64,000 bases of DNA from Anthopleura xanthogrammica (lineage: Eukaryota; Cnidaria; Anthozoa; Actiniaria; Actiniidae): assembly GCA_964019055.1 (NCBI GenBank), contig OZ025215.1:13098520-13162519 (forward strand). Direction: 5' to 3'. Under the pieces are notes generated by a model. That model worked only from the letters and a program-made list of their open reading frames with translations. It was not told where the DNA came from and made no database searches. The translations under genes and the position numbers were made by a program. Below, piece by piece: positions 1 to 12,600 of this stretch. Each line of letters starts with the position of its first letter. Position 1 is the first letter of the stretch.

Positions 1-315
1 TGTTGACACCATCCTTGCACAAGCAACAAATTTTGCGAAGAAGTGCACTGATTGCTTGTGCTTCTCTTCTCCCCTTCTTTCATGCTTACATCACTTCCTG
101 TTTGCTGTATTACTGTATGAAGCATGGAAAAAAATGGTCCTGGAGTCAAATCCATGACCATAGCAGTGTGAAGCTGCACATAAGCAGCATCTATATGCTT
201 TACTGAAGGATATCTCAAATAGATTTGATTAGGAAAAAAAAAAAGATTTGATTAGAAAATGAATAAATTATATGAATCAATGACTAAACTTTTTCTGAAT
301 CTTTTTCTCTTGCAG
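1..315 (+). other. Intron of the MFSD14-like gene (no coding seen)
   Basis: Sequence upstream of the acceptor ending at 315 (pyrimidine-rich run then TTGCAG). It is AT-rich with stop codons in the frame used by the following exon, except for a short in-frame stretch from 259 that is most simply intron read-through. I see no earlier exon of the transporter in it. Confidence 0.6.
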
Positions 316-522
316 AACATCACTTTAGGAGCACCATTCTTGTTTGGTGCTGGTTCTGTGATCCTAGCTCTTTTACTTGCATTCTTTATACCTGACAATG
401 CTGGACTAAGTGGGCCACCAAAATCTCCCTCAAGAAAAGAATATATTTACTCTGGTGATCTAGATACTTCAACTGAAGCGTCGCAAGATGCCACTCCACT
501 ACTCATGCAAGAAACATCCTGA
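316..522 (+). CDS. Last exon of an MFSD14A/B (HIAT1-like) major facilitator transporter, partial
   Basis: Seen: after the TTGCAG acceptor the frame reads NITLGAPFLFGAGSVILALL and continues into a hydrophobic segment ending AFFIP, then a polar tail with a PLLMQETS end and TGA at 520-522. Known: vertebrate MFSD14A/B end with the same plan, a GPPFLFGACSVLLALL-type final membrane helix, a serine-rich cytosolic tail and a terminal PLLQ-like motif. These are 12-helix major facilitator proteins related to sugar and tetracycline transporters; the substrate is not settled. Inferred: this is the twelfth helix and cytosolic C terminus of the orthologue, with the rest of the gene left of the window. An ATTAAA at about 755 could be its poly(A) signal. 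Confidence 0.8.
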   Translation, partial: NITLGAPFLFGAGSVILALLLAFFIPDNAGLSGPPKSPSRKEYIYSGDLDTSTEASQDATPLLMQETS

Positions 523-898
523 TAATGCTTGTTTTTAACATGGAATGGATACTTGTATGAGCAAATGACTCTAGGATTCAAGTGATACAACCCAAAAATG
601 TACTGTTACTAAAACAGTTGCTACTTTACAAAACAAGCCAATTGCTGTTGTGTTTTAGATTATAATTATTAGGTGCTCAAAGAACGAGGTGAATAATTGA
701 AAATTAAGTAAACCTCCGTGAAATTTATGACCCTAGAGACATCTTCAAAGTTTTTATTAAACCCTGGGACAACCTCTGAACTGATCCAAGTCAGGGCATA
801 GCTAACTGACACAGATCAAACTCTGAAACAACCTCTGGGCTGATCTAAGACGAAGCATGGCTAATAACTCACAGATCTAATTGGAATTTAGCATGCAG

Positions 899-1020
899 AG
901 AGCAGAAAACCCTCAGATCAAGAGAGACTCAACAAATCCTGCTCACATGATGCCAAGCCTAGATATCAAATCAGAGACCCAAAGGTGTCGGAGGCAAGTG
1001 CACTAGGACTATGCTATCCT
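899..1020 (-). repeat. SINE-like dispersed repeat, copy 1
   Basis: Read on the minus strand this resembles the segments at 20085-20200 (+) and 23951-24085 (-). Shared parts are a CACTTGCCTC start, a GTCTC..GTTTGAT..CT block resembling a pol III B box, a CATCATGTGAGCAG block and a final AGGGTTTT block. This copy is the most diverged in the B-box region. Confidence 0.55.
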
Positions 1021-1837
1021 TAATTACATTAATCTGAATTTAGTAATAGTTATGTATGCATGTATGAGAATAATTGAAGAATGATGCCCAGAATATTGAT
1101 AGTACATATAGTTTAACACTTATGCATTGGACTTGCCTCTTCCATGCAAAAGAACTGAACTACTGAACAAATATTGAATTCCATAGTTACTAGAGCAAGC
1201 TGTGTCTAATCAATTGTATTTAAAATTTGTTCATGCAAACATTATTGAAATTTTATTTTAAGAAAATTTGCAAATGTCACATCAAAAAAAAACATTAATA
1301 TTATCACTTTTTTTCCTAACAAAACCATGAAATACATAATTTAATTTTTGATTTTTTTTTGCAACTAATCCACATTATTTCTTGTGAAAAAATGATCTAC
1401 AGAGTACAAAAAATTATTGATGAAATTTATTGCAAACTGAGAAATGAAACAAAATGTTTATTAGTACTAGATATCATTATATATTTATAATAATTATATA
1501 ATTAGTTTTATTGTTTATAGTGCACACAAACCCATGAAAAAGTAAAGTACTAATTAATGCTAAATACTACTATTAAAACCATTGTAAACAATGGATTTTG
1601 TACTAATTTAGTTTTAATAGAGTGCAAAGACTGTAAAACAGTACTATGCAGTTAGCACTAATTTTTATTATATGAAATAGAGTGTGATATTGAATGACAT
1701 CAAAATGATAAGATTGATATCCCCAACCCCACCAGTGGCCAGTGGGGATATGATTTTTATCAACACTGGTGGTGTCAAATTTCAACCAAAGTCAAATTCT
1801 CCATTATTTTTCATTGAAGATTTCATATAATAAACAA

Positions 1838-1974
1838 CATTACATGGCCGCTGGGAGATACAAATCTTATCTTCTTGTGCTGATATTATCTCTCACTCGT
1901 TCGCTGTGCTCACTTGTGAGAGATAATATCAACACTCAAAGATAAAATTTGTATCTCTGTGCAACCATGTAATA
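1838..1974. repeat. Fold-back (MITE-like) element
   Basis: The left arm runs from about 1840 to 1898 (TACATGG... GATATTATCTCTCAC). The right arm from about 1915 to 1974 (GTGAGAGATAATATC... CCATGTAAT) is its imperfect reverse complement, around a short spacer containing CGTTCGCTGTGCTCAC. A near-perfect hairpin of this size is typical of a non-autonomous DNA transposon. No clear target duplication was identified. Confidence 0.7.
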
Positions 1975-2435
1975 TCCTATATGTACTAAATAGCACTGAT
2001 GGAACAAGTTATGTACAATTTAGTGCAACAAACATTAATTTTAGTGCTGTTTCACAGATTCAGTCTGAGCACTAGTACTCTACTTTTTCAAAGGTTTAGC
2101 ATGTACTCTACCATGTACAGTCAAAGGTTCCTGACTGTAAATTAGGACCTTTTAAATATCTGTTAGTGATGAAATAAAAATATATTTATTAAATCAATTC
2201 TAAAACTACCAATGGAGAGATTGTCTTGTATTTTTTTGGGTATTTCAAACATAAGAATTTAAGCACATTTTTGTGTAACATTCAAAATCATATATTTTCA
2301 TTATCTCTGTTGAGTGAGTATATCAATGATCAAGTACTCCAGCTTACATAATTACCATATGCTAACTTTTTTTTTTTTCCTGTAGCTCTGATGCACTCAC
2401 TGAGTGAATATACGTACAGGCATCTCACCTGTATC

Positions 2436-2730
2436 ATAATTACAGTCAAACTAAAAAAACCGTGAACACCTAAAATATGTCTGTTTATGTGTTTGATCAC
2501 AGCGCGGTCATGCAAAGTTTTTTCCCGTTTAAAAGTTTCAAACTTCATATTTTGATTTTATTCTCATGAAATTAGAAGTTTCTCATTCGAGACAGATGGA
2601 TACAGGAGATAAGTAATCAATACAATCTTTTTTCATGGTGGTGGGAAACATCTATTTTACATATAATGGTCTAAATAAACATTCCAGACATTTTAGGTGT
2701 TCATGGTTTTCTTAGTTTGACTGTAAATAT
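2436..2730. repeat. Inverted-repeat element with about 45-bp arms
   Basis: TTACAGTCAAACTAA plus AACACCTAAAAT at 2440-2475 is repeated in reverse complement at 2690-2727 (ATTTTAGGTGTT... TTAGTTTGACTGTAA), with about 210 bp between the arms. This is consistent with a small non-autonomous DNA transposon. Confidence 0.6.
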
Positions 2731-3341
2731 ATCAACTATACCATGAATCATTATTTTATACAATATTTTCTTTCAATTTCTTGTTATATGCTGTACAGTA
2801 ACGTTATCATTGAAACTACTAATTATATTATGAAATTATAGTGATTGAATATCAATAATATTGTTACCAATACCACTGTTTTTATTGCTATGCCCTGATC
2901 GAAACAACTGTCAGGCAATACACAAACATCAATCAAATGAATTGTCTGATTCCTTTACAGCTTTACAGGTTAGAGCTGTGCTCCAGGGTCATACATGGAC
3001 TGTATTGCGGTTGCCCAAGGCACCTTCACATGATTTCAGTACCACCCTGTTGAGCTGTGGCAATGCTGTACTTCGGCGGTGATTAACAATAACATCAGGT
3101 TTTTTTTGCACATACTCTAATTTACGGCAGTCAGACAGTTGTCTCAATCAGCACATAGCAATGAAACAGTCGTGGTAATATCTTTATCTGAACATAAATA
3201 TCCCAAGACGACTTGGAGCTGTTTTTACAACCTCCATCAACAATATGTGTGTCTTGCTCTTGGCTTGCATCCAAAATAATTACTAATCCAGACTGCTATG
3301 CATATGATAGAGAAAAAACACCTAGACTGTGGATAAGTTAT

Positions 3342-4977
3342 CTACCTGATTCCAATAAACAAAATTGGTCTTCTCATTCTTGGTACATTAACAATGAAAT
3401 GAAAATCATCATCATCAATAACAGCATATTCAACATCAGGCTGGTTATAACACTCATCAAAGATATCTAAACCCCAGATGGAAACATAATTATAGAGCTC
3501 CCACAGTGCAGGAAGAGGTGGTGTTGAAACCAGAGAGGCAGGGTTCTTTAGCAGTGCTACTGTGTTTTCAAGGATCTCCATTGGAACAAAAAGAAGTAGT
3601 GATTCCTTAAGTAGATCATGTGTGCTTGCTAGGGCATATGTTCCAGAGTCTGATAACACTTGCGTAAGTAGGGTGGATTCACATAACAATAGAGAACCTG
3701 CTGACAGGGATTCAATGTTGCTGGTAGAGTCAGAGCAGGTTGGAGTGATTTCTTTGTTTTCACCTAATTTTGACTTTGACATACATGCTTCTGGTGTTGG
3801 GTCATCCTGCAGATTGAACAAAAACATGCAAGTTAATAATAGGTATTTTTCCTTTCCTTGATCTTGGCAATCAAAATATTTGTGTCATAATTGCATCATG
3901 AGTGACAAAAAGGCACCGCAGAATTGATGCCATATATTCAACGAATGACAGCACACAGGCTCTTGCTTGGCCAATATAAATGCTCATACACTGTATCGTC
4001 ACAGTCACAGCATGCACGGCAAGTCCAGGCCATGGGATATACATATGGTCATGAGATTTCATCATATACCTATGATACTGTGTGCGGGCATTGTGATTGG
4101 TTGAGCAGTGATCACATGATCAGTTGAACAAATATTCCTAATTTTGTACAAAAACATTTGGCATTTGGCCAGATAAAAACATTCAAATATACTGTAAAAC
4201 TGTTGTTTTGTTCATTATGATCATCAATAATTCATAAATTCCTTCATAACTTACATGATTGCATATAGCTCTATTTCAGGTCAATATTTATAAGCTTCTC
4301 AAAATAATGAATGTACTTGCCTTCTTAGGGGAATTCTTCGCAGCCAATATAGGAATATAATAAGAGATACGATTGTAAAGGGTTGTCCATGCCATAGTCG
4401 TTGCTGTCCAAACGAGGTTTTTCATGGTGGTAAAAGAAAGATCTGAGGCTTTCAGTTCACTTTTATTTTCTCCTTCATCGCTTGTCTGACACCCAAAAAG
4501 ACCTTTCAAAGCCTTTACCACCTCCAAATCTTGTAGATTTTGTAGAACTTTTCTCTCGTACCTCAATAACTCCAACGATTCTCTTGTAATACCAAGGAGG
4601 TTTCGATCCAACAAATGTAAATAAATATTTCTGAGACACGAAAATGTGAAATTCGAGGCTAAATAATCACCGAAAATTGCATTCTCATTCGAGGCCATTT
4701 CTGCTTTCGATTCGTCCATTCCTTTGTCTTTTAATAGTTCTTTGTTTTTCAAAGCCCTCCAACTAGCAACACGCCATATTTTGGATAATATCCAGGTAGA
4801 ATAGCCATAAGCCTGAGCCACTAGTGAGGTTCGTCCTTCCGTGACTTGGAAAACATTCACCATGTTTAGAACTGAACGAGGAAGTTGAAACGCTCTCAAT
4901 ACCAGAGAATTTTCATCAAAATAAGGCCTCTTTTTAGTTCTGACATATGCCGGAACTGATGCAGGAACGGTTGACAT
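3342..4977 (-). CDS. Unrecognised two-exon protein, 373 aa
   Basis: Exons on the minus strand are 4977-4321 and 3806-3342, both phase 0, ending in TAG. The junction uses a GC donor (AAG|GCAAGT) and a CTGCAG acceptor. The nearest GT donor would run into a stop, so the GC-AG reading is favoured. Exon 1 starts MSTVPASVPAYVRTKKRPYF, continues with a mixed hydrophobic/basic stretch (GYSTWILSKIWRVASW, residues about 58-73), a KALKGLFGC segment and a moderately hydrophobic MAWTTLYNRISYYIPILAA near the exon end. Exon 2 is acidic/serine-rich, then LLLFVPMEILENTVALL and a tail with an IDDDD run. No signal peptide is seen. I do not recognise the family; the two hydrophobic stretches could mean membrane association. 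It faces RTCA across 311 bp, so both may be expressed broadly from one promoter region. Confidence 0.65.
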
Positions 4978-5288
4978 TGTTGTAAAAGGGATAACGGTTA
5001 AAGCATTAGACTTTAAGGTATTTTGGACGAACGAACTTTGAACAACAACATGGAAATAAAAGGCTCAACCTCATCACACACCTCACGATAAGTCACGAAA
5101 TGATACTTAGAAGGTGACTTGTGATTGGATAACATTCGCTCCTGACGTAATTTATTCCAAATTCTACCAATCAAAATTAGTTTCCTATGAAGTTTGCCAC
5201 GAAGTCAGTCACGCAAGTCTGGGACAAGACAAACTCTGTGAAGTGATCATTGGTTTGACAGTCGTCTCCAGTTTTTATTACGCTAACC
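4978..5288. promoter_or_regulatory. Compact divergent (bidirectional) promoter region
   Basis: Only 311 bp separate the start codons of the unknown minus-strand gene and of RTCA. The interval has a CCAAT-box orientation (GATTGG at about 5123) and no TATA box at a useful distance from either start. Head-to-head starts this close normally share regulatory DNA. This is inferred from position. Confidence 0.5.
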
Positions 5289-8200
5289 ATGGCTGAAGAG
5301 AAGAAAGAAGCTATTCAGATAGATGGCAGTTTAATGGAAGGGGTTAGCTTGCTTTAAAGATATAAATAGTCGTTTTTGATTGATTCTAATGATACTTTCC
5401 ATCCTTCAAAAGTGGAGGTAAAATTTCAATTATATTTTCAATGTCAGGGAGGACAGATCCTAAGAAACTCAGTTACTCTAGGATGCTTGTTAAATTGCCC
5501 TATACATGTGTATAACATTCGTGCCGGACGATCGAATCCAGGACTAAGGCCACAACACATGACAGGTATGATATAACTGATATATAATAGACTTATAACC
5601 CCAACCACAGGGAGCCCAAGCTATGCAATTAACATTAATAATAATATTTTTATCTTATCAAAGGATTGCAGCTCGTCCGTGATGTATGTGCTGGGAGACT
5701 TGATGGTGATTCTGTTGGCTCTACTTCTATTAATCTTCATCCATCTAGAATTATTTCAGGAAAATTTGTTGCTGATACTCAGACAGCAGGGTATGTATTT
5801 GTTACATACACCTCCCCTCTAGGGACACACCACTTCCAGTAGATTTTGGTTTATCCTACCCCCATTGCTCTCGACCCATCTCCTTCCCCCAAAAGAAGGT
5901 AAGATTGTAACTGGAGTGCCTGGTTGCCTATATATCTGTTCAACTTACTGTAAGAGTATTTTTAGCAAAATCATATATAGAATTTTAGTTGCAGTGGCTT
6001 TGGCATGCCTCAAGTAAGGTTTTTGGGACGTTGGTTCTCCACTTACAAGTATTGATTGTTTATCATTCCATTACAGGAGTATATGCCTTTTAATGCAAGT
6101 GGCACTGCCATGTCTACTTTATGGTCCATCTACATCTCATCTGACCCTTAAAGGAGGAACAAATGCCGATATGGCACCACCCATTGACTACATGATAGAT
6201 GTATGTACTGAACATAAAACTAATCATTTACACTTGTTTCATTTTTTTCTATCTGATATTCTTGTTTTAGCATCAAAACTATACATTTTTATTAAAATCC
6301 AAAAACATATTCTTTGTTCATTGCTCCACTGACGACAGGTATTCAAGCCAGCAGCTGAAAAATTTGGGGTCCATTTTAATGTTGAAATAGAGAAAAGGTA
6401 CAAGTTAATTATTTGAGCTGCATCAAAAATCAAGGGTGATAAATCCATTCCAGTGAAGGAGTATTTATACTTTGGTAGGGGTGAGATATTGGAGATCAAA
6501 ATTCTAAAATGTTCATTGCCAGTTCATGCTCTTTTCATGCCTGGCAGCTTCAAATCAAAATGTGTTTTAGACAAGAAGGCCAATAACTATACCCAGTGGA
6601 ACACCCCTAGTAGTTACCCAACTCACCCCTGGGTTCTATGGGGTCATAACTAACTGTTCGTAAATAAAGAATCATTTTCTACTATTATATAAATATTCAT
6701 TTCAAGTTTGCCTGTTCTTTAGGGGATTTGTAAGTCCCTGGTTATAAGACCCCACTCAGGCTCCTTGCACACAGGGTACCCATAGACTGTAAAACCTTTA
6801 CTATATGTTTTTGTAGGGGATATTATCCTAAAGGAGGTGGTATAGTACATGTGGAAGTCCAACCTGTCAAACAGCTTAGAGCAGTTCAGATGGTAGAGTT
6901 TGGGTCTCTTGTTCGTCTGACTGGCTTTGCATTTGTTGCTGGTGTGTTACCTTACAAGGTAGGTGTGCACTGCATGATGGGAAGTCATGGGGAGAATATC
7001 CCACATCGAGATGACACTGTAATATTGACAGGGAACAATGCTTTTTGCAGACTTATGAATTCCACTCAAAGATTAAATGGCTTGAAATAGCCGAGCCATG
7101 AATGGTATTTTTCCATACAGTTATGTTTTAATATTGTTTCTGTACTGTGTCAGATTGCACAAACAATGGCGCGAGAAGCAACAAAACTCCTCAAGAGACG
7201 GTATGGTGATGTGCCAATCGATATCAAGGCAGTACAAGAATCACGTGACAAGGCAGTGGGCAATGGGACAGGGATACAGTAAGTACGACTATATCAAAAG
7301 AAAACGAAATCTCTTTGCTTATATCTTGGGACGCTCCCTGGGTGCCCTTGCATCTTGTTCCCGCCCAGAAAAACTGCGAAATTACGCGAAATACCAGGTA
7401 TCGCCTCTGAGAAGATGTAAAATTTGACATTCTGGAACCAACCTTTTCTCATCATTCTTTCAACTGATTCATTTTTTTCATTTACCTCTGTTTTTTTTTA
7501 TTCTAGAGTTATGGCGGAAACTTCAACTGGATGTAGACCAGCAGGAAGTGCTCTAGGGAAAAAAGGTGAATGGAAAATCTGTGCACGGTTCAGTTCTGAT
7601 GCAGCAAAGTTAAGGCTACGCCGGAAAGTTATGGAGGAGGATTGGTTTATATGTTTCTGTTTTTTTTTTTCAGGTGTTCCAGCAGAAAAGGTCGCAGCTG
7701 ATGCTGTTGATCAACTGGTACGAAACGTGGATGCTGGTGGGTGTGTTGATGAACACCTCCAAGATCAGGTATTGTTTGCTGTGACAAATGTTGTTTCTCT
7801 TTCCATTTACTTTCTTTTGCTATTTTGGCTAATGAACCTTGATCACACGGCGCCATGTTTATTTCCAGAATAGAAACCTTTGTTTAACCCCACATAACCT
7901 CATCCTGAAGCGCTTGAATGCGAGGCTACGCGGGGAAAATCCAATCAACATATTTGGCCGCTGCCGCATGAGAAACTTCCATTTTTTTCATTTTTACTGT
8001 TTAACGGAAACGCGCATACTGTTTCGCGGAATGTTCGTTTCATTTTATGTTTCTTATCTTTAGCTTGTCATCCTAATGGCTCTTGCAGCGGGAAAGTCAC
8101 GTGTTAAAGCAGGACCGCTGACCATGCATACCAAAACAGCTATTCACGTGGCACAACTGGTAACCAAGGTAACATATCCTGCCCACTTACCCTAACCTGC

Positions 8201-8467
8201 GTATAGCCTGACTTTAAACCTTGGGTTAAGAGGTATACTAGTAAGGTCCCATTGCCGACGGTCCTACAAGTGACGTTGACCCTCCTTAAGAATGACCACA
8301 AACCGGCGCTAGTTATACCTCCCGTAAATCGACCATTCTTGGTAATACAAGTTGACATGGTTACTTTTCAGGCGAAATTCGAGGTCACTCCTTGCGAAGG
8401 TGACTCGAAGGATGGAACATGCTTTATCGAATGTGAAGGAATCGGAATGATGAATACACATTTATGA
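5289..8467 (+). CDS. RTCA: RNA 3'-terminal phosphate cyclase, 11 exons, 367 aa
   Basis: Exons: 5289-5342, 5448-5565, 5664-5790, 6077-6200, 6339-6397, 6817-6958, 7154-7278, 7507-7565, 7674-7768, 8064-8168, 8372-8467; all junctions GT-AG and in frame. Known role: ATP-dependent conversion of an RNA 3'-phosphate to a 2',3'-cyclic phosphate via a covalent enzyme-AMP intermediate, mostly nuclear. Seen: IDGSLMEG then GGQILR at the N terminus, [57 protein letters not shown] and a C-terminal TMHTKTAIH, whose first His probably corresponds to the adenylated His of bacterial RtcA. The end [12 protein letters not shown] matches the animal family and length (human about 366 aa). AATAAA at 8813-8818 fits its poly(A) site. 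A complete, ordinary orthologue. Confidence 0.95.
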
Positions 8468-8618
8468 CAGACTGCCCAGCGGCTCTAGCCTGATGTCCAA
8501 CAACATCTGGATGCCATTATCTGTTCAGGGCTCCGCGCAGAGGAGTCACTCAGGTTGCGCAAGTTTGGACTCAGTTTCACATGGTTTATATCATCTTGTG
8601 TCGACTTCCAATGACTTC

Positions 8619-8782
8619 TGTACTGTACTGACGCGACTTACATCTCATTTGAGGTGTAATGTACTGTACTGACGCGACTTACATCTCATTTGAGGTGTAA
8701 TGTACTGCACTGACGCAACTTACATCTCATTGGAGGTGTAATGTACTGCACTGACGCGACTTACATCTCATTTGAGGTTTAA
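8619..8782. repeat. Minisatellite, four copies of a 41-bp unit
   Basis: The unit reads roughly TGTACTGCACTGACGCGACT followed by TACATCTCATTTGAGGTGTAA. Copies start at about 8619, 8660, 8701 and 8742 with a few substitutions each. It lies in the RTCA 3' UTR, between the stop codon and the AATAAA at 8813, so it would be transcribed. The arms TTACATCTCA and TGAGGTGTAA can pair as a small hairpin in each unit. Confidence 0.85.
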
Positions 8783-9250
8783 TGAGAGAGACAAGACAAG
8801 CTACTTACTTCCAATAAAATTACTTGAACCTGACATAACCTTGTAATTTTCTCCATAACATCTTAACAATTTTGTAAAGGTGGGTCCTTCAAGAAACTCG
8901 AAGGTATTGTTAACACCCACTAAAGGATAAGAAAATATTTAACTGAAATTATGATCGATCCAGCTAAAGATAGGACCAATTATTTGCCGAATTGTGGTCG
9001 GTCTACTTTTTTTCAATATGTTCACCCCAACTGTCCTTCCTTTTCTCCCATCCTCCTTTCCTCGGCCTCCCTTTCTTTCCACCGAATTCGTTCACTCTAG
9101 TATGCCTTCTTGTTCTTTCTTTTCACCGGTAGCATAAAAAAAGAAACGTGATTCCAACTAAGATTCCAATTTTCATTAAAACTCCGAGAATCTGTTCATT
9201 TTCCCTTTCTTCCTTCCATCCATTTATTTTCTACTTTCACTTTCTATCGT

Positions 9251-9685
9251 TGTTATAGCTTATGCATAATCGGCGCCTGCATAGGAAAATTGGGGTGCCT
9301 GTGTTAGAGAGAGAGAGAGAGACTAGGACTATAAAACACGAGGTTTAACTGCGAGCGAGGAGAGTCAGTTGTTTTTCTACGAAGTATGTACAAATAGAAG
9401 ATCCTTATCCCCTGGACACGCGCTACATATGTAAGTTCGTACATTTTCTAGTTTATAGTTTCATATACTCGTAGTGACCGTATATTTTTCTGTTCCTAGC
9501 GAATCGTGAATCGTGAATCGTGAATCGTATTACACCGTGATTAATAGAGAATTGTGTAACCGCGAAGTCGATTATTGGTCGCTGAACTTGAACTCCGTAT
9601 ATTGACATTGAAACGAAAATAAAAGAATTGACTATATACGCATCTCGATATCTAGTCCTTGGGATAGAGCTTGAAAGCCACTACA
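9251..9685 (+). repeat. 5' LTR with TATA box
   Basis: 435 bp, TG...CA ends. It contains a GA dinucleotide run, a TATAAAA box at 9330-9336, a GAATCGT triplet repeat near 9500-9528 and AATAAA at about 9619. These supply plausible U3 promoter and R/U5 poly(A) functions for the element. Confidence 0.92.
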
Positions 9686-9692
9686 ATTCGAT

Positions 9693-12600
9693 ATGTGGTC
9701 AAATCTTAACGAACTTTTAGAACAACAACACAACATGAACGCCGAAGGATATCCGAACTTGAGTTTCCGCGAACAACAACAACAGGAGAGAATCTTGGAA
9801 CTAGAGAAACAGCTTGAAAACATGATGAAAGGTCCCACTGAATATGGAAAACAAATCGAACGAGAATTAGAACCTGAATATCGAAGAAGCCGAAGAATTA
9901 TTAGAGAAAATATGCAAGATTTCGAAGGCCGCAAAGCGGAAGAGATCATACGAAGACGAAATTCCTTATCGGGATACTTATCTCACCTGTCAAGGCTCAT
10001 CAACCTAATTAGAGAGGTGGAACAATGCATCGAGGCTGAAAAAATTGCCGATTATTTGAAGAAACTGAAATTTGCATTTGAATTATACAGAAATGAATAC
10101 AGTGTTTACATCGAAGAAGATGTAAGTGAATCAGAACTTTATCGAGTGAAACAACAACATGAGCAAGCTAAAGACAATTACCCTCAGTGCGCTTTTGCCG
10201 CCTGTGAGCGTTTGAGACATATCCAACAATTCGAAGATGATGGATCCCAGTCAACTCGCCGACAAAGAGATGATGAGGTAATTAGCCAATATTCTTACGC
10301 ACAGGGGTCTACTAAGTCGAAAAATAGATCGTTGAGCTCTTCGAAGAAACGAGAACTCCAGAGGACCGCGGAATTGAAGAAAATGATTGCAGAACAGGCT
10401 GAAGAAGTAGCGAAATTGGAAGCGGAAATGGAAAAGCGGAAGATTGACATTGAATTGGAGAAACAAAAGACGGTTAGAAAGCTGAGATTTGAGGCCGACA
10501 TAGCCCAAAAGGAAGCCGAATTGTTGTCGGATAACGAAGAGTTCGACCAAGACATGCCACGTGGCCCCTACATTTACGCGAGCACTCCATTGACAAGAGA
10601 TGAACAGACTAACTCCTGGGTTATGAAGGAAGCCGCAAACATTCACAAACTGGATGAACGCGAAGAGAGAACAAGAAGAGAACATCACGACTATTATCTT
10701 CAAGAATCTGCGCACTTCAAGAATTACGATGAGTATCGAGAAGACTCACCACGCCCCAAGAGGTACTACAGGGATTCAGAAGGCGCTGAGAATAACCACG
10801 CCCAAAGTCCCATGACTGACGGAAGACGCCATCCTCCTGAGCGATCTCGAAAAGAAGAATCCATCTTGCAAGAAACTACAACCCACAATGCAATTATGCT
10901 GAAGTTGAACATGTTGCAAGCCATGCAGCCTGTAAAGTTCTCCGAAGACGCTGACGACTTTCCCAGTCTCAGAAATCGTCTCAGAGACAATCTAGAAGAC
11001 GGATTACTGACCAATGGACAAAAGATGGAGTTCTTACCGAAGTTTGTCTGCGGAGAAGCATATGAAGTAGTCCAACGAGCGTCTGGATGCAAGTACGACG
11101 ATGTGGTAAAGCTGTTAGAGGAACGATACGGACACCCATCCGCGATTGCTGCCGCATGCATCGAAAAACTGACCGTTGGTCCGAAGTTAGCCCATGATGA
11201 CAACAAAGGATTACGTAACTTTGCAGAACAACTTGAATCAGCATCGAAGAAGCTGGGAGGAGAATATGAAGTCGAAGCAAGCACGACGTCGAACCTGAAG
11301 CTGATTGTAAGTAGATTGCCAAACTACCTATCAGCAAGGTGGGGAGATACCCTGTACTCCATCAGAGAGAAAGGCAGGTCACCGAAGTTGAAGGACCTTG
11401 CCGCACTTGTGAAAAGACAAGCAGCAATCAAGAACGATCCCGCCTTTGTCACTCCAACGTCATCACGGAACAGTGAATCGAAAACGAACACTGCTAGACC
11501 AATGAGATTCACTCACAAGGTAATGAAAGCTCAACCTCTGCTGAAAACCGCCACCTTCACGACCGACGTCAAACCTAGAGAAGCATATCATGCCGGTAGA
11601 AAAACAGAAAACGCAAGTACACCGGGTCGCTGTGTCTGCTGCTCTGGAAGCCATGACCTTCTACATTGTATACAGTTCGCAAGTAAAGACATCGCCGAAA
11701 GATGGAACATCGTGAAGAACAATAAACTATGTCATGTTTGTTTGAAAGCGGGACACTTGAGAACACAATGCAGATCGAACGAGAACTGTGGATGCGGAAG
11801 TGAGCGACGCCACCACAAGCTGCTACACAACCCTCCCAGACCGAAAGCAGCTCCAGTCGACAAGAAAGCTGAAGAAAGGGAACACGAAAAGACCGCACAA
11901 AGAAAGGATCCACCGAGCAACGACCAGAAGCCTGCTCCTGAACAGAGGAAAACCGACCAGTACGCAACCAACGTAGGGAATACAGAAAAAAGTATTCTTC
12001 TGCATGTGGTACCGATAAAGATCTCCGCGCCGGAAGGAAGTGCGATAACGACGTATGGACTCTTGGACAACGGGTCCCGCGCCACGGTAGTCGATGCCGA
12101 AGTGGCAAAGATTATAGGACTCAAAGGAAGAAAGGAAAGAATATCGGTCAACACACTGATGAATAAAGAAGAAGAAGAGTTCCAACTGGCTGAGTTCCAG
12201 ATACAGTCTGCCGATGGCGAAGGACAACCAATCACGGTCGAGGAAGGGTTGATATCACAAAAATTCAACATTTCTGAAGACCTCTTGCCTTCCAATATTA
12301 ACAGAAACGCGTACCCTCATCTGGTAGACATTGAAGTACCGGAAGTAGAAATCCCACGGGTATCTGTGCTGATTGGCAAGGATGTCGACGAAGCACACGA
12401 GGTACTTGAAGTACGAAAATCTGATGAATCTACCTGTAAGCTCCAGGCGCAGAGAGGGCCCCTCGGCTGGGTCGTTACGGGTACCATTGAAGAAAAAACA
12501 AAACGAAAGAAACTTGACTTGAACTTTACTGACATAGAAAACCTGAAGTTGCGTGAACAGATAGAAAGATTCTGGAAGATAGATGACTACGGAACGAGGC

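Larger units (their letters stand above)
523..3341. other. Intergenic stretch with repeats, no gene supported
   Basis: AT-rich, with no open frame carrying a recognisable domain. It holds two imperfect copies of a roughly 70-bp unit (about 715-890), a SINE-like copy and two fold-back elements, which are listed separately. The 60-70 codon open frames here look random. Confidence 0.6.

Noticed and set aside
3213..3861. Plus-strand frames over the unknown gene
   Set aside because: Antisense shadows; the minus-strand frame has the matching splice sites.
7424..7873. 149-codon plus frame inside RTCA
   Set aside because: It reads through exons 8 and 9 and the introns around them; the true frame is the spliced cyclase.
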